Positions 11,776-23,056 of a DNA stretch of 64,000 nucleotides are shown here, in pieces (position 1 is the first letter of the stretch; every line of letters begins with the position of its first letter). The notes beneath the pieces are model-generated. The model had not been told where the DNA came from and made no database searches. It was given only the letters and a program-made list of their open reading frames with translations. Made by a program: the position numbers and the translations under genes. Source of the stretch: Hemileia vastatrix (lineage: Eukaryota; Basidiomycota; Pucciniomycetes; Pucciniales; Zaghouaniaceae); the NCBI GenBank assembly GCA_030280995.1, contig JASXTE010000014.1:1604656-1668655 (forward strand). Reading direction: 5' to 3'.

Positions 11776-13412
11776 TGTTGGCAGGTTGTCTATAAGAATC
11801 AAGGAAAATACAGAGGAAGAAGAAGAAGAAGAAGAAATAAAAGGATAAAACAAAACTAATAGGGAAAATAAGGGTTTTTTGAAAACAACTATTGGACATA
11901 AAGGCTTAATTTAAATCAAGTAATTAATTTTAATCTCTCTGCTTATAGCAAAACAAAATGCAGAAATTGAACCTCTCTTAAAGCAACCTTTTATCTAGAT
12001 ATATTTCTCAATTTTAATAGTTAAGACACTGTAATAAAATTGCTATAAAAATACTTGAAATTTTAACAAAGATGTTATTTATGAATTGTAAGATGATGGT
12101 AGTAATATGGAGTGCAAGGGGAAAGCCCAAAGCCTTTATATATGAAAATGAGGCCCTCTGAGACGTCATTAAATGTATATACAGAATAAAAGATAGAAAA
12201 CAAATGAAAATTAAGTGTAACACAGAAATAAGGTTGCCATGTAACTATTTCCTAAAACAGAAAAAATAAAAACCCAATGTAGCCACCCTTTAATCTCTTT
12301 AACAATTTAATAGATTATACAGGATACTAATTTGGTATAAAACTGGAGAATTTAACTATTGTAATTTCAAAAAAGGTTACATAAATTTTAGAAAAGTAAT
12401 GTGGTGTAGTGAGACATAAAAATTATACTATTTGTGACATAAAATATTAATCTAATTAGTTAATATAGTATAAAACATTACTTAATAAGTAAGTTAAAAT
12501 AATTGTACTAGTATACTAATAATTGAATGTAAACAAGTAATTATTTTAAAAAACCCACTAAGAAATTAAAATAAAACATTTATATTTTATTTAATAAATT
12601 TTTTAACCTGTTTAATTTTATTAAATAAAATGTTTAACCTGTTTAATTTTAATTTTTAAGACACAATTGTGAGTCAAAAAGGCTTCTAATGATTATTGGT
12701 TGTGAGATATATTTTTTATTTTTTAATATATATATTTAATTAATTAATTAATTAATTACATTATAAGGCAAATTTACAATATAAAATTTTAATTAATTAA
12801 TTATTAATTTATAAACATTAAACTCATAAAAATGTGTAACTTTCTATAGAATAGAATATATTTTTATGTTTATTTAAATGTATAGACAATTTATACAATA
12901 ATAAAATTAATATAACATTTATTTAAATTGTATTAAAAATATTGTTATATAATTTTATTGAATATAATATTTAATTTTATATATAATTTAAATAAATTTC
13001 GTCTCTTATTTATGTTTAAGTAATTTAACATAAGATTTACTGGACTCTTAGTGTAGCCTTGCTGACAATCAAACTGTTTATTACAAGAATTTTTAAGAAA
13101 AATAATGTGATCATAGATGAGTTAATAAAGTTTGATTAAGGAATTGGGTGAATTTTAAAAGAGGAATTTGGAGAACAGAGAGAAGATTGTAGCTTGGATA
13201 ATGAACAAGATTTAACCCCCTTTGGTTGATGTAACACTTTTTGGGAAGAATAGACATAAAAGCTAAAGTGTTTCCCAAATCAGAGGCAGGAATTAAAGAA
13301 AAAGCAATAAGATTCATATTTGATGCAAGCTGCTGCCTAGTAGAGAGGTACTTTATTGTTATTGGTAGAAGACTTATGTGATGAGGGAAGCAGAAATGGG
13401 CTTCCAAATGAG

Positions 13413-13466
<54 letters not shown>

Positions 13467-14339
13467 AGAAAAAAAACTTAAGTTTTCACCACCAAAATCA
13501 AGTGGGATAGAGTGAAAAGTGACATAAGTATGACTTCTGCCATTATATTTCATGTGACCTGCTTACAAATCAATCATGGATGTGATGAGTTTGGGATCAA
13601 GAGTTAGGAATTGAAATTGGGATATAAGAGGGGGGATAATGCATTATAATGCATTCATTTTCCACTAGACCAAATTCTAGAAGATCAGAATCTTTGGCAA
13701 TTAATAATGTCTGATCTGGGGAAAAACAAAATTCCTGATCCCTAATTGTGGATCCCTTAATGTTGATACCCCCTATTATTCTACCCTTGGACATTTGAAA
13801 TCATTAAGTAAACATCATTTGCTAATTTTTCTTGAATTTCATACAATGTGATCAATGAATAACTTGATATGAAAGAATATCAGTATATTATATCCTCTGT
13901 ATGGTTAGAAAGCACTTTTTGTTATGGTCACTGATTATATACTGGTCATTGAGGTTTAGAATAAGAAACCAGTCATGTAAAATAATAATAAAAAAATTGG
14001 TGATGAGTGGTGACTATAGTGTCTGGTAATGTTAATGTAAGAAACAGTGGTGAAAACAAGGATGTGAGTAAGTATCTCTAAAAGGGATGCAAAATGAATA
14101 AAAAGTGGGTATAGAGAGGGGTAATTGAATGACACAAAGTAAGTATCTTTAGGTAAAAATACTTTTTATACCCAATATTTACTTATGTGAATAATTAATG
14201 TGAGATGTTACTTTCACAGTGCTCAAATATTATTCAAAAAGCTGGTTAAGTATGCATAGAGTGGGGTGTTACTGACATAGTTGTAGATGACCTAAAAATA
14301 CATTACATAATTTTTATGTAAAGACTTGATGATAAAACT
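11776..14339. other. AT-rich spacer without recognised genes
   Basis: It contains purine runs (GAA)n near 11,815, long AT stretches with ATTAATTAATT near 12,740, and a (GT)23 microsatellite at 13,417-13,462. Two short minus-strand ORFs (13,111-13,407 and 13,597-13,794) flank the microsatellite. The second has a mildly protein-like composition (FSPDQTLLIAKDSDLLEFGLVEN) but no family I recognise. Confidence 0.5.
13417..13462. repeat. (GT)n microsatellite
   Basis: Uninterrupted dinucleotide GT repeated 23 times. Confidence 0.98.
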
Positions 14340-14344
14340 TTTAT

Positions 14345-15835
14345 TGTCAGCCTGAATAACCCAGGACTGAGTAAAAAGTACTTATAAGTTATTTTAAGCA
14401 CATGGACTATACATGGGAGCAATAAATTAGAGTACGCAAATTGTATACATAAGTAAATTTATGATAAAATACAAAATATGCCATTATGACACCTTATATA
14501 CATGCATATATCCACCTTTTATAAGTCTTATGTACTTAATTTTAAGTTTTAATTTGTTAGTTTAATTTTAATAGCCTTAATTATAAGGCTATATAACTTT
14601 TAAGTAGACTTAAAGCTGTTTTTTTCCTTATTTTATGTAAAAATCAATAAATGAACTTTATATCACTAAAAAGTTGAGTATATGTGCTATAAATTTAATA
14701 ATATTAAAATTGGGCTTTGACAGATCAATTTATCTTAATTAGAACTATTGTTTTGTCTACTCAAATGCATAAAAACAACACTTTTAAAATTTGGTGTTTT
14801 TTATGCCAGAAATGGCTTCTGTGTACTGGCCACATACTGTCTGCATTTTTCCCATGTGAATATCTTCATTTTTAGCAAATTTAGCTTTTTCACACTATAA
14901 ATACCCCACATTCTATTCCCACTGTGGTGAAGCATGCTAAAATAGGCAATAGGCAATTATTTAGTGTCCTAGTTTAATTATAAAAGCATTGACCCTTATT
15001 ATATGCACTAATTTCATTAATAACCTCAAGCTTGGTGCTTTAATTCACTACCATGCTTAAGTTTGCCTAATTTAGTCAAGGATTTACATGTGAAAGTGCC
15101 TGCCAAGGACTTCATGTAGCTACCCCACATCTCACACCCTTTTTTGAGTTTGTCAGTGGTTTCTCAGTCAATTTTGGTTATTTTTGAATGGGGATTTCAT
15201 GTTGTTTAATGTCATGATTAGCCCCATCATTTCTACTTTAAATCCATTTAATATGGAGTAATAATTAGTCTTAATTTTACCTTTTTATTCTTTTATTTTA
15301 ATGTATTACACACATATACTCTCTTTTTTGCTTATTCTTTATTTTTGATGGATTATCCCTATTACTGCAGGATTTTGGAGGGTGATATCATTCTAATCCT
15401 GTTACTGGTTACTCTTTATGTTGTTGGATATGTCTATTAGTTGGAATGAGGTGTCATTAATCATGTATAGAGCTGTTAAATCAAGCAGTTCATTGGGGAA
15501 GTTATTGTGTATAAAAGGAGAGGGTTTTTGGTCTTGTTTTCTACATTCTTTATCATTTCAATCCAACATATAACCAATACAATTTACAATACATATCAAT
15601 AGTACTTACAAAGTCTTTGAATAGTATCTGAATTATTGAATCTATTTTTCTACCAACTATAAGATTGTAAGCCATATATAATTAGTGAGATAAAAATTAC
15701 TGAGACCCTTATATTGAGTAATATTTTAATACTTATTGATTTGTGCTAAAGTATTCATATAGGACCATTTAAAATCATCTAGACTACTGACCATTCAAGC
15801 TAGCTCATGTCTCTTTACTTGAACTCAGCCTGACA
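14345..15835 (+). repeat. 5' LTR of the old Gypsy element
   Basis: Starts TGTCAGCCTG and ends GCCTGACA. A TATAAAAGG box lies at 15,510-15,518, about 325 bp before the end. This is similar in sequence to the TATAAAAGG of the young element's LTR, so it probably marks the U3 promoter. The sequence ATTGGGGACC follows immediately. Confidence 0.93.
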
Positions 15836-16516
15836 ATTGGGGACCTTTCCTCAAGAATTCTGTTGGTTATCTTCCAGCAAGTAAGAATTCAAAAAAGAGG
15901 CTACAAGTAAATAAAATCCCTATAAAAATATTTGGATAATTACAACAGGTTGGGGTCACTTATATAGTGATTTCAGAAAAAAGAAGCCCTGTTATATAAT
16001 AAAATTGTGATATTGAATCATCAATTTTACCACTAGTTTAACATATAAATTGTTCTTAGTGGGAGTCTGTCAATAGAACAATTAAGTTTGTGATCTTTTC
16101 AGATAATAAACCAGATAATAAAAACTGATTAATTTTTTTCTTTTAACAGGAATCTTAATCCCTTTTTATTGGTTTGTAAAACTCATTTTATATTTAGAAA
16201 GAATCTTACTGAAAAATTTCTTTTTTAAATATAAAAACACAGCTACATATTGTAGACCAGTTAAATCAAGTGACCACATAAAAGCATATTTGACTTTTGG
16301 AACTTATAAATTCACTTAATACCTACAAGTAAGCAATAAAATTGCCTTCAGTAGTATTGATTAATACTGCTAAAACTCCTTTTGAAATCTTAATAACTCA
16401 AAGTTCAATTCTTTGATTTAAATTCCATGTAACAACGTGTGAAAACAACAATGATATTGTGAATAATAAGGCAAAACCTTATAAATTAAGACCTCGAGCT
16501 GAAAGACCTGTTACAG
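15836..16516 (+). other. Leader of the old Gypsy element
   Basis: It begins ATTGGGGACCTTTCC, the same position and near-same sequence as in the two other copies. This is the likely tRNA primer binding site, although the tRNA could not be assigned. A strong hairpin CCACTA...TAGTGG at 16,030-16,062 aligns with the first leader hairpin of the other copies (shared GTTCTTAGT). The rest of the repeated hairpin array seen in those copies is not recognisable here. Confidence 0.6.
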
Positions 16517-19500
16517 GACATTCAAATGGAGGTTCAGGACTCACCCACCAACAGCAACACTCAACAGATGTCTCTGGAGGAAAGTGAAAGACTTTAAAAA
16601 CAAGTATCAATAAAGAAAATAAAAAGTACTTTACAAAAACAAATTCACTCCCTATCCACTCTGCTAAACACCCTAACAATAAGAGTCAAAAACATAGTAG
16701 ACCAGATAAACAATGTGGAGAAAAGAGCTTCCCAGGTTTTCATAGAAGTCAACCAAGCTCTAGTGGAAATAAAAGCTCAACCAACAACAGTTGCACCCAA
16801 AAATTCCACAGCCGCACCACCAGCTCATGATGAGTACCAAAAGATAACTGTAAGCAAATGGAAGTGGGAATTGTATGCCCAAACTACAGCAGCCCTCAAC
16901 AGCAGGGCTACAGCAGTCACCCTTGTGGGGGAAAGGCAAAGAGAGGCAGGGGAAATGGAATAAGACCTTGGTAAGTCATCCATCCTCTCAGGATCAATTA
17001 TATAATACTAAAAATGAATTACTTATAGGTAATGAGATTGATAGAGAGTTACTGGATATAATTGATAGAGATTTAAAAAATTATTCATTTGAAAATAACC
17101 TGTTAAACTTGTCTTTACATGATGACAATGTACATAGTTTTATTGATCACCAGGATAATACAATTCACATTAAAATGGAACCAAATAAAGTAAATCTTGA
17201 GACTGATGATGAGTATTCTGAATTGGACACAGAAAAAATTGAATATTTTTTACAAGAAAATCCAATGGAATCAAAAATAATTAGCAAATTATTATTAAGA
17301 ATTGAAAAATTAGAGAAATTCTCTATAGAGTCAAGCAATAATAAAGAAAGTGTATTATTAAACCTCACACAATCATTGAGTACCACAGTCAATAGGTTAA
17401 AAATTATTGAAAATTAAAATAGTGAATTAACCAATGAAAATAAAAGATTAAACTCTGAGATTAAGAATTCACAAAATAAATTAGAACATTCTCAGAATGA
17501 TATGGCTACCATAGAGATACATGTAAAATTGTCTTTTTCAAATGTGAATGATACCTTAACACATGTACCTGTAATAAAAGATAGGTTACAAAGAGTAGAA
17601 ATTGAAATAGCTAACATTTTGAAAAATACTGATAAAGTAAAAGATAATACCTCCTATGTGAAAAGAGTACCAGTCTTTATGAAACAGTCAGATGATAAAC
17701 CAATGATTGAACATGAAAATAGTGTCATGGGCTCTGAGAAAATAAAATCAGTAAAGGATGAAATAAGTGATCCTCTTTCTAAAGTAAGTGAATTACTTAA
17801 TATTCCTCAGGTTAGGGAAGCAAAAACTAGCCAAAAGAACTGGCCTAAGTTAGATCAGTACCCATCTTTTGACGGAGATTCAAAATCTGATTGGCAGCAT
17901 TTCATACAAAGAATTGATAACTTAAAATTTTCATACAAATTACCTGATGAAGAAATTACTTCAAAGTTAATATCTTTATTTACAGATGTGGCCTTATTAT
18001 GGTTTGAATCTGTATTGAGTGAGTGAATTAACTACTCCTGGAATGAATGGAAGGCACTAATTGAAAGGCAATTTGGTGGCCCAAAATTTAGAATCACTCA
18101 ACAAAGATTGTATGAGAAATCCAGATATAATCCAAATTCTGGAGATAAACCCATGGTATTTTTAATGAATTTAATAAAAATCATGAAATCCATGGATCAA
18201 AAAATGGATGATGATGAATGGAAAGATAAAATAATATATAAATTACCTATATCAGTCAGAGACTTTATTGTAGCTAGAAGTGAAACCATCAGAGGTACTT
18301 CTGGGTTTATTTATATATGCAATGAAATATTATTAAACCACAAATATGAAACCTGTTATAATAATTACAGACAAAGTGTTGAGGTAGTAAAACCTACTAC
18401 AAATAAGTTCCCAGTGGAGAAGAAAAACCTTCAGCTCCCTTTGTCTCTAAAAGACAAGAAAATAACACTTGTTATAAATGTAATGAACCTGGGGCTAAAG
18501 GTCATACTTTTAAGAAAAGAATAAATTTTATTGAAAACTCACAAGATTCTAAACCAAGTAATCATAAAGATGAAAAGGAGGAATCTAGTGAGGATTTTAA
18601 AAGAAAAATTTCTTACAGTGATGATGAAAATGAGAAATATGTATTAGAACAGGATATTATGTTCCTGAATGATGCAATACCTCATATAGATACATCTTTA
18701 ACTTCCATTGAAGAAGCTGAAAATGTTAAAGATGTATCTCATGATACTTAAATTATAACACCTATTAGAGAACCTGTTATTATATGTGGAAAAGAAATGA
18801 ATTCCATTCTTGACATTGGGGCTGCAGGTAGTGTATTTTCTATTAACACATTAATGAATCTTGATATTAAGTATAAAGAAAAACTAGAAACTGTACAGAA
18901 AAATAACTGGAGGGATTTTGGTTCAGTATTAAATCCAATTGGCAAATACAAAACTGCTGTATTCCTTAAATATAAAAATTGATATGTAAGAGCAGTGTGT
19001 GAATTTGTGGTAATGGATAAGAATAATTTTAGTGATTGGTTTATTATAGGAAATGACTTATTGACCAAATTTGGAATTAAACTAGATCCTGCAAATAGTT
19101 GCTTCACTATAGGCATAAATGGGAAAAGAAAATTAAAGATTTTCTCTGTAAGTTCAGTTTATTCCATTGCTCCTAAAGAAGAACAACTGCAAGGTGGAAG
19201 AGCCACCTCTGAAGTGGTAGAATTGGAAAATGAAATCCAAAAAGCCTCTTTAAGTCCTCAACTTTCAAAAATTAAAGAAAAAAATATTATGAGATTGATA
19301 AAATCTTATCCTATGACATTTTCTCATGGCTCAAATGAGCTAGGATTGGTCAAAGACCATGAGATGAAAATCTCTTTAAGTTATGATTTGGATAATATTC
19401 CTGGAAGCTTTAAAAAGAAACCTTACCCAGTTTCTCCTGAAAAAATGAAAGACATTGAAGACAACATTAAAGTGTTGTTAGAAATTTTTTTTGTTGAAAA

Positions 19501-21158
19501 AGTGGACACAACACCTAAGTATTGTGTTATTTCACCAGTTTTAATCTCTTATGAAAAATATAAGGCAAGATTATGTGGTGACTACAGATATCTGAATACA
19601 TTCACTGTAAATTATATTTACCCTCTACCAAGGATAGCTTCTATCCATGCTACCTTACAAGGTGAAAAATATATTTCCTGTCTGGATGGAAACAAAGGTT
19701 ACCACCAGATCCCTGTGGAAAAGAATTCTCAGAATATATTACTCATAACCACACACATGAGGATATATAAATATGTGAGAATGCCTTTTGGCCCAAAGAA
19801 TGCGCCTTAAGTCTTCCAAAAATTGATGGATAGTATTTTTTATCAGGAAATGGTTGAAAGATGGCTTTTAGTTTATATTGATGACATCATGGTGTTCTCA
19901 AAAAAATATGATGAACATTTAAATCAACTGAAAAGAGTATTTCAAAAAATGGATGAAATTAATATGTCAATTGCAATAAAGAAATGTAAGTTTGGGTTTC
20001 AATCCTTGAAAGTACTTGGACATGTTGTGTCTGGATTACAAATTTTTGTTGACCAGAATAAAGTGGCAGAAATAAAAAACATTAGTATACCTAAGAATGT
20101 GAAAGATGTTCAAAGTTTTTAAGGTAAGTGTGGATATTATAGGCAGTATATAAAAAACTACCAATCCATTGCAGCCCCTTGAACAACATTAATCAGGAAA
20201 AATGAGGCTTTCATTTGGAAAAATGAAAGACAACACACCTTTGATAAATTAAAAGAATGTTTATTGTCAGCTCCAATATTGGGACTTCAAGATTTTAACC
20301 TCCCTTTTATCTTGTATACTGATGCAAGCTTCACAGGGTTAGGTGCTTCTTTATAGTAAAATCAGATAATAAATGTTTAATTATCTGAAGTAGTTATCTG
20401 TTATATATCCAGAACCTTAAGAATGACAGAATTAAGATATGGTGCTACCCAACTGGAATGTTTAGCCATTTTGTGGGCCCTGGAGAGACTTTATTACTAT
20501 CTGGAAGATCAGAAGTTTGAATTAATAACATATTTCAGTGCATTGAAATCATTACTAAATATGAAAACACCTAATAGGCACATTTTTAGATGGCAACTAG
20601 CTGTAAAAGAGTATAGAGGAAGAATGACAATCATGCATAGAGCAGGAACATTGCATTCAAATTTGTATTTATTATCCAGAAGCCTTTTGCTAAATTATAC
20701 TGGCAACCCAGCTTATGTATCTGAAAATGAGGTTATACATCTATTTGGGATTTATATAGTGGATTTAGAGGAAGAATTTATGCAAACTATATTAGAAAAT
20801 TATTCATCTGATAAAGATTTGTCTAAATTATCTACCATTCTAAATGATCCAACTAATGCCTCTATGAGTGCATTAATTAAAACATTACATCCAAAGTATA
20901 AAACTGCATTGGAAAAAGATAAATTTTCAATTGAAGATGGATACATATATTACAGAAAAAAGCTAATTAATGTAATAGTTATACCACCTTCTATGAGAGA
21001 GTTAATGTTAAGTACTTGTCATGATGACATCTTAGCTGGTCATTTTGATTTTAACAAAACATTAACTAGAGTTAAAAATACAGCCTGGTGGATAAACATG
21101 AAAGAAGATGTACAAAAATACATTTAAACATGTGACTCTTGTCAGAAATCTAAAAGAT
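16517..21158 (+). pseudogene. gag-pol of the old Gypsy element, 5' part up to the integrase zinc finger
   Basis: Coding begins after a conserved splice-acceptor-like TTACAG (to 16,516) with Asp-Ile-Gln-Met-Glu. It contains the VSKWKWEL motif (about 16,850), a gag capsid-like part (LDQYPSFDGDSKSDWQHF, 17.85 kb), a protease remnant (ILDIGAAGSVFS, DSG changed to DIG), RT with PLPRIASIHATL and VYIDDIMVFSK (about 19,878), RNase H (LYTDASFTGLGAS, 20.3 kb) and the H2C2 start CHDDILAGHF (21.0 kb). It breaks at CDSCQKSKR, where the young element is inserted. Many in-frame stops and frameshifts make it non-functional. Confidence 0.93.
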
Positions 21159-21998
21159 TGTCAGCCAGGCTACTAGACTTACCCAGTGAAATAAGTAATT
21201 ATTTACTGGATGAAGCCGCACCTTATCATCTTTAATTATTATTTAATTATCATTTAGTTACATTAAAATTAGTTATAAATTAACTAGTTACAGAATGTTA
21301 AAATTAAATTAATTAATTAAATAAATAAGTAAAATTAAAATTATAATTTTGTCCCTTATATTTTTCTCTAACACCGTGCTCAATTGACAGGTTGGGAAAA
21401 ATAAAACTTTATATTTAAAAAAATAAAAATAAAAATAAAAATAAAATACAAAGATAAAATAAGATTTAAATATTCAAATAATATTAAATATATACAAAAA
21501 AATCAAATTTCTTATTTGGGATTGACATTTACAGTAAATATTAAAAATATTGATGTATTTCTGACATACTCTGTAAATACATCTTTTTGACGCCTTCTTT
21601 TTGGAATAACTTTATTATTTGAAATACTCTTTCTGGAATGTTCTTTTTATCTCTCTTTTCCTACTGTTTTTAGAATTTGTTTTCCGTGCTTTGTCTCTCC
21701 TTTGCCTATAAAAGGCCTCTCTTTTTGTTGTCTTTTGATCATTCTATCTTACCAAACCATTTTATTACAACAATAACCAAATAAATACTTATTCTTATAT
21801 TCTATATCATTAGTACTTACAATAGCGTAATTCTAATTTATAAATTATATTAATATTTTAATCCTACCTCTGTTATTGAGTAAAACATTCATCTTTGAAT
21901 TAAGAAATACGTACAAATTTGTTGAAACTCCATTTAAGCCTTTTAAATCCTTGTAGAACTACGTACCAAATCTTCTAGACTAAAAGTGTACCTTGACA
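21159..21998 (+). repeat. 5' LTR of the young Gypsy element
   Basis: 840 bp, TG...CA. It has a TATA box at 21,707-21,713 (TATAAAA) followed by a CT-rich stretch. A short (AAAAAT)n expansion near 21,420-21,445 makes it 17 bp longer than the 3' LTR. Confidence 0.95.
21707..21713 (+). promoter_or_regulatory. TATA box in the 5' LTR
   Basis: TATAAAA followed by GGCCTCTCTTTTTG. It is conserved at the same place in the 3' LTR (29,647), in the LTRs of the third copy (34,478 and 42,166 as TATAAAG) and in the reverse LTR near 63,424-63,431. This marks the element's transcription start region and the U3/R part of the LTR. Confidence 0.7.
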
Positions 21999-22015
21999 AT
22001 TGGGGGCCTTTCCGA
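21999..22015 (+). promoter_or_regulatory. Probable primer binding site
   Basis: ATTGGGGGCCTTTCC directly follows the LTR. TGG at offset 2 could pair with the 3' CCA of a tRNA. The same sequence follows the 5' LTRs at 15,836 and 34,770. The tRNA species was not identified. Confidence 0.5.
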
Positions 22016-22373
22016 AATATTGACGGCGCAACGTTACTTGAGGCGTAATCGAGAGGACCATCGGCGTAGAAGCACCTGTAAAGGACGAGTGGAGGCAAGA
22101 AAACGACAAACGTCATACGTCACGTGATAAAAGTTTTTGCTGCGAACGGGAATCGAACGGCGCTCCAAAACTTAAGTTCATATACTGACTAAAGATCGTA
22201 TATATCGTGGTAATTATTGTAATTACTATTTGTGGGTTACTCTTCACTCTTCATTTGCTACGTATTTCCTTTTACTCAGCACTCTGTAAGTGGCATTAAT
22301 TTGCTCATTTTGCAGGGGGAGGTGTCTGGTAATTGGAATTTAATTTTATTATTATATTTTTTTTTTATTTTTC

Positions 22374-22950
22374 CTGGTTGACCATAATAGAGCAATAACT
22401 GTTCTTAGTCCCAGAGGTAATAAAATAATTATATATTAATATTAATTATTATCATTTTTCAGTTGACAATTGTCCTGATTAATTTGAATTTTAATTGTTC
22501 CAGTTGACAAACTGTCCTGACAATAATATATTTTATTAATAAAAATAATTATTATAATTTTTCAGTTGACATTTGTCCTGATTAATTAATTGTTCCAGTT
22601 GACAAATTGTCCTGACAATTATATTTTTTTTTAATAAATAATTAACATTTCATTACTTCAGTTGACTTTGAGTCCTGGTAATCCAATAAATCTTTTTAAG
22701 TAATAAAATTCATATTTAAATTACTTCAGTTGACATTAAGTCCTGGTAGTTAATTAATCAGTTAAAATAATTTTTATTAATAAAGATTCATATTTGATTA
22801 TTTCAGTTGACAATAAATCCTGGTAATAAATTAGTTGATTTAAATCCTGAAAATAAAAATTAATAGATATTCTAATTTATTTCTACAGTTGATTGCATTA
22901 TCCTGGTCTAAAATTTTTTTATTAATTTTATTTAAGTTGATTTTTATCCT
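22374..22950 (+). other. Array of 11 bulged hairpins in the leader RNA
   Basis: Repeated unit CAG-TT-GAC-(4-6 nt)-GTC-CTG, able to fold as a six-pair stem with a two-nucleotide TT bulge on the 5' arm only. Units start at 22,374 (long loop, CTGG/CCAG outer stem), 22,460, 22,501, 22,563, 22,596, 22,659, 22,727, 22,804, 22,832, 22,886 and 22,935. The inner triplet pair is GAC/GTC in the first seven units and GAT/ATC in those at 22,832, 22,886 and 22,935. The unit at 22,804 has GAC/ATC, one mismatch. The sequence between units is AT-rich and unconserved. No ORF covers the array, which ends about 105 bp before the first ATG. Confidence 0.85.
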
Positions 22951-23056
22951 AAAAAGATTTTTTTATTTATTTTTATTTTATTTCTGTTAAATAAAAATTA
23001 AAAATAAAAGACTAATTAATTTTGTCTCTTTTCCTTCATTTCAGTAGAATCTTAAA

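Noticed and set aside
22374..22950. CRISPR-like array
   Set aside because: Units are short, degenerate and structured, spacers are irregular AT-rich sequence, and the context is a eukaryotic retrotransposon leader.
22374..22950. TTGAC as a plant WRKY-type DNA site
   Set aside because: The paired arm changes with it (GAC/GTC to GAT/ATC), so the sequence itself is not what is conserved. The host appears to be a fungus, which lacks this factor family as far as I know.
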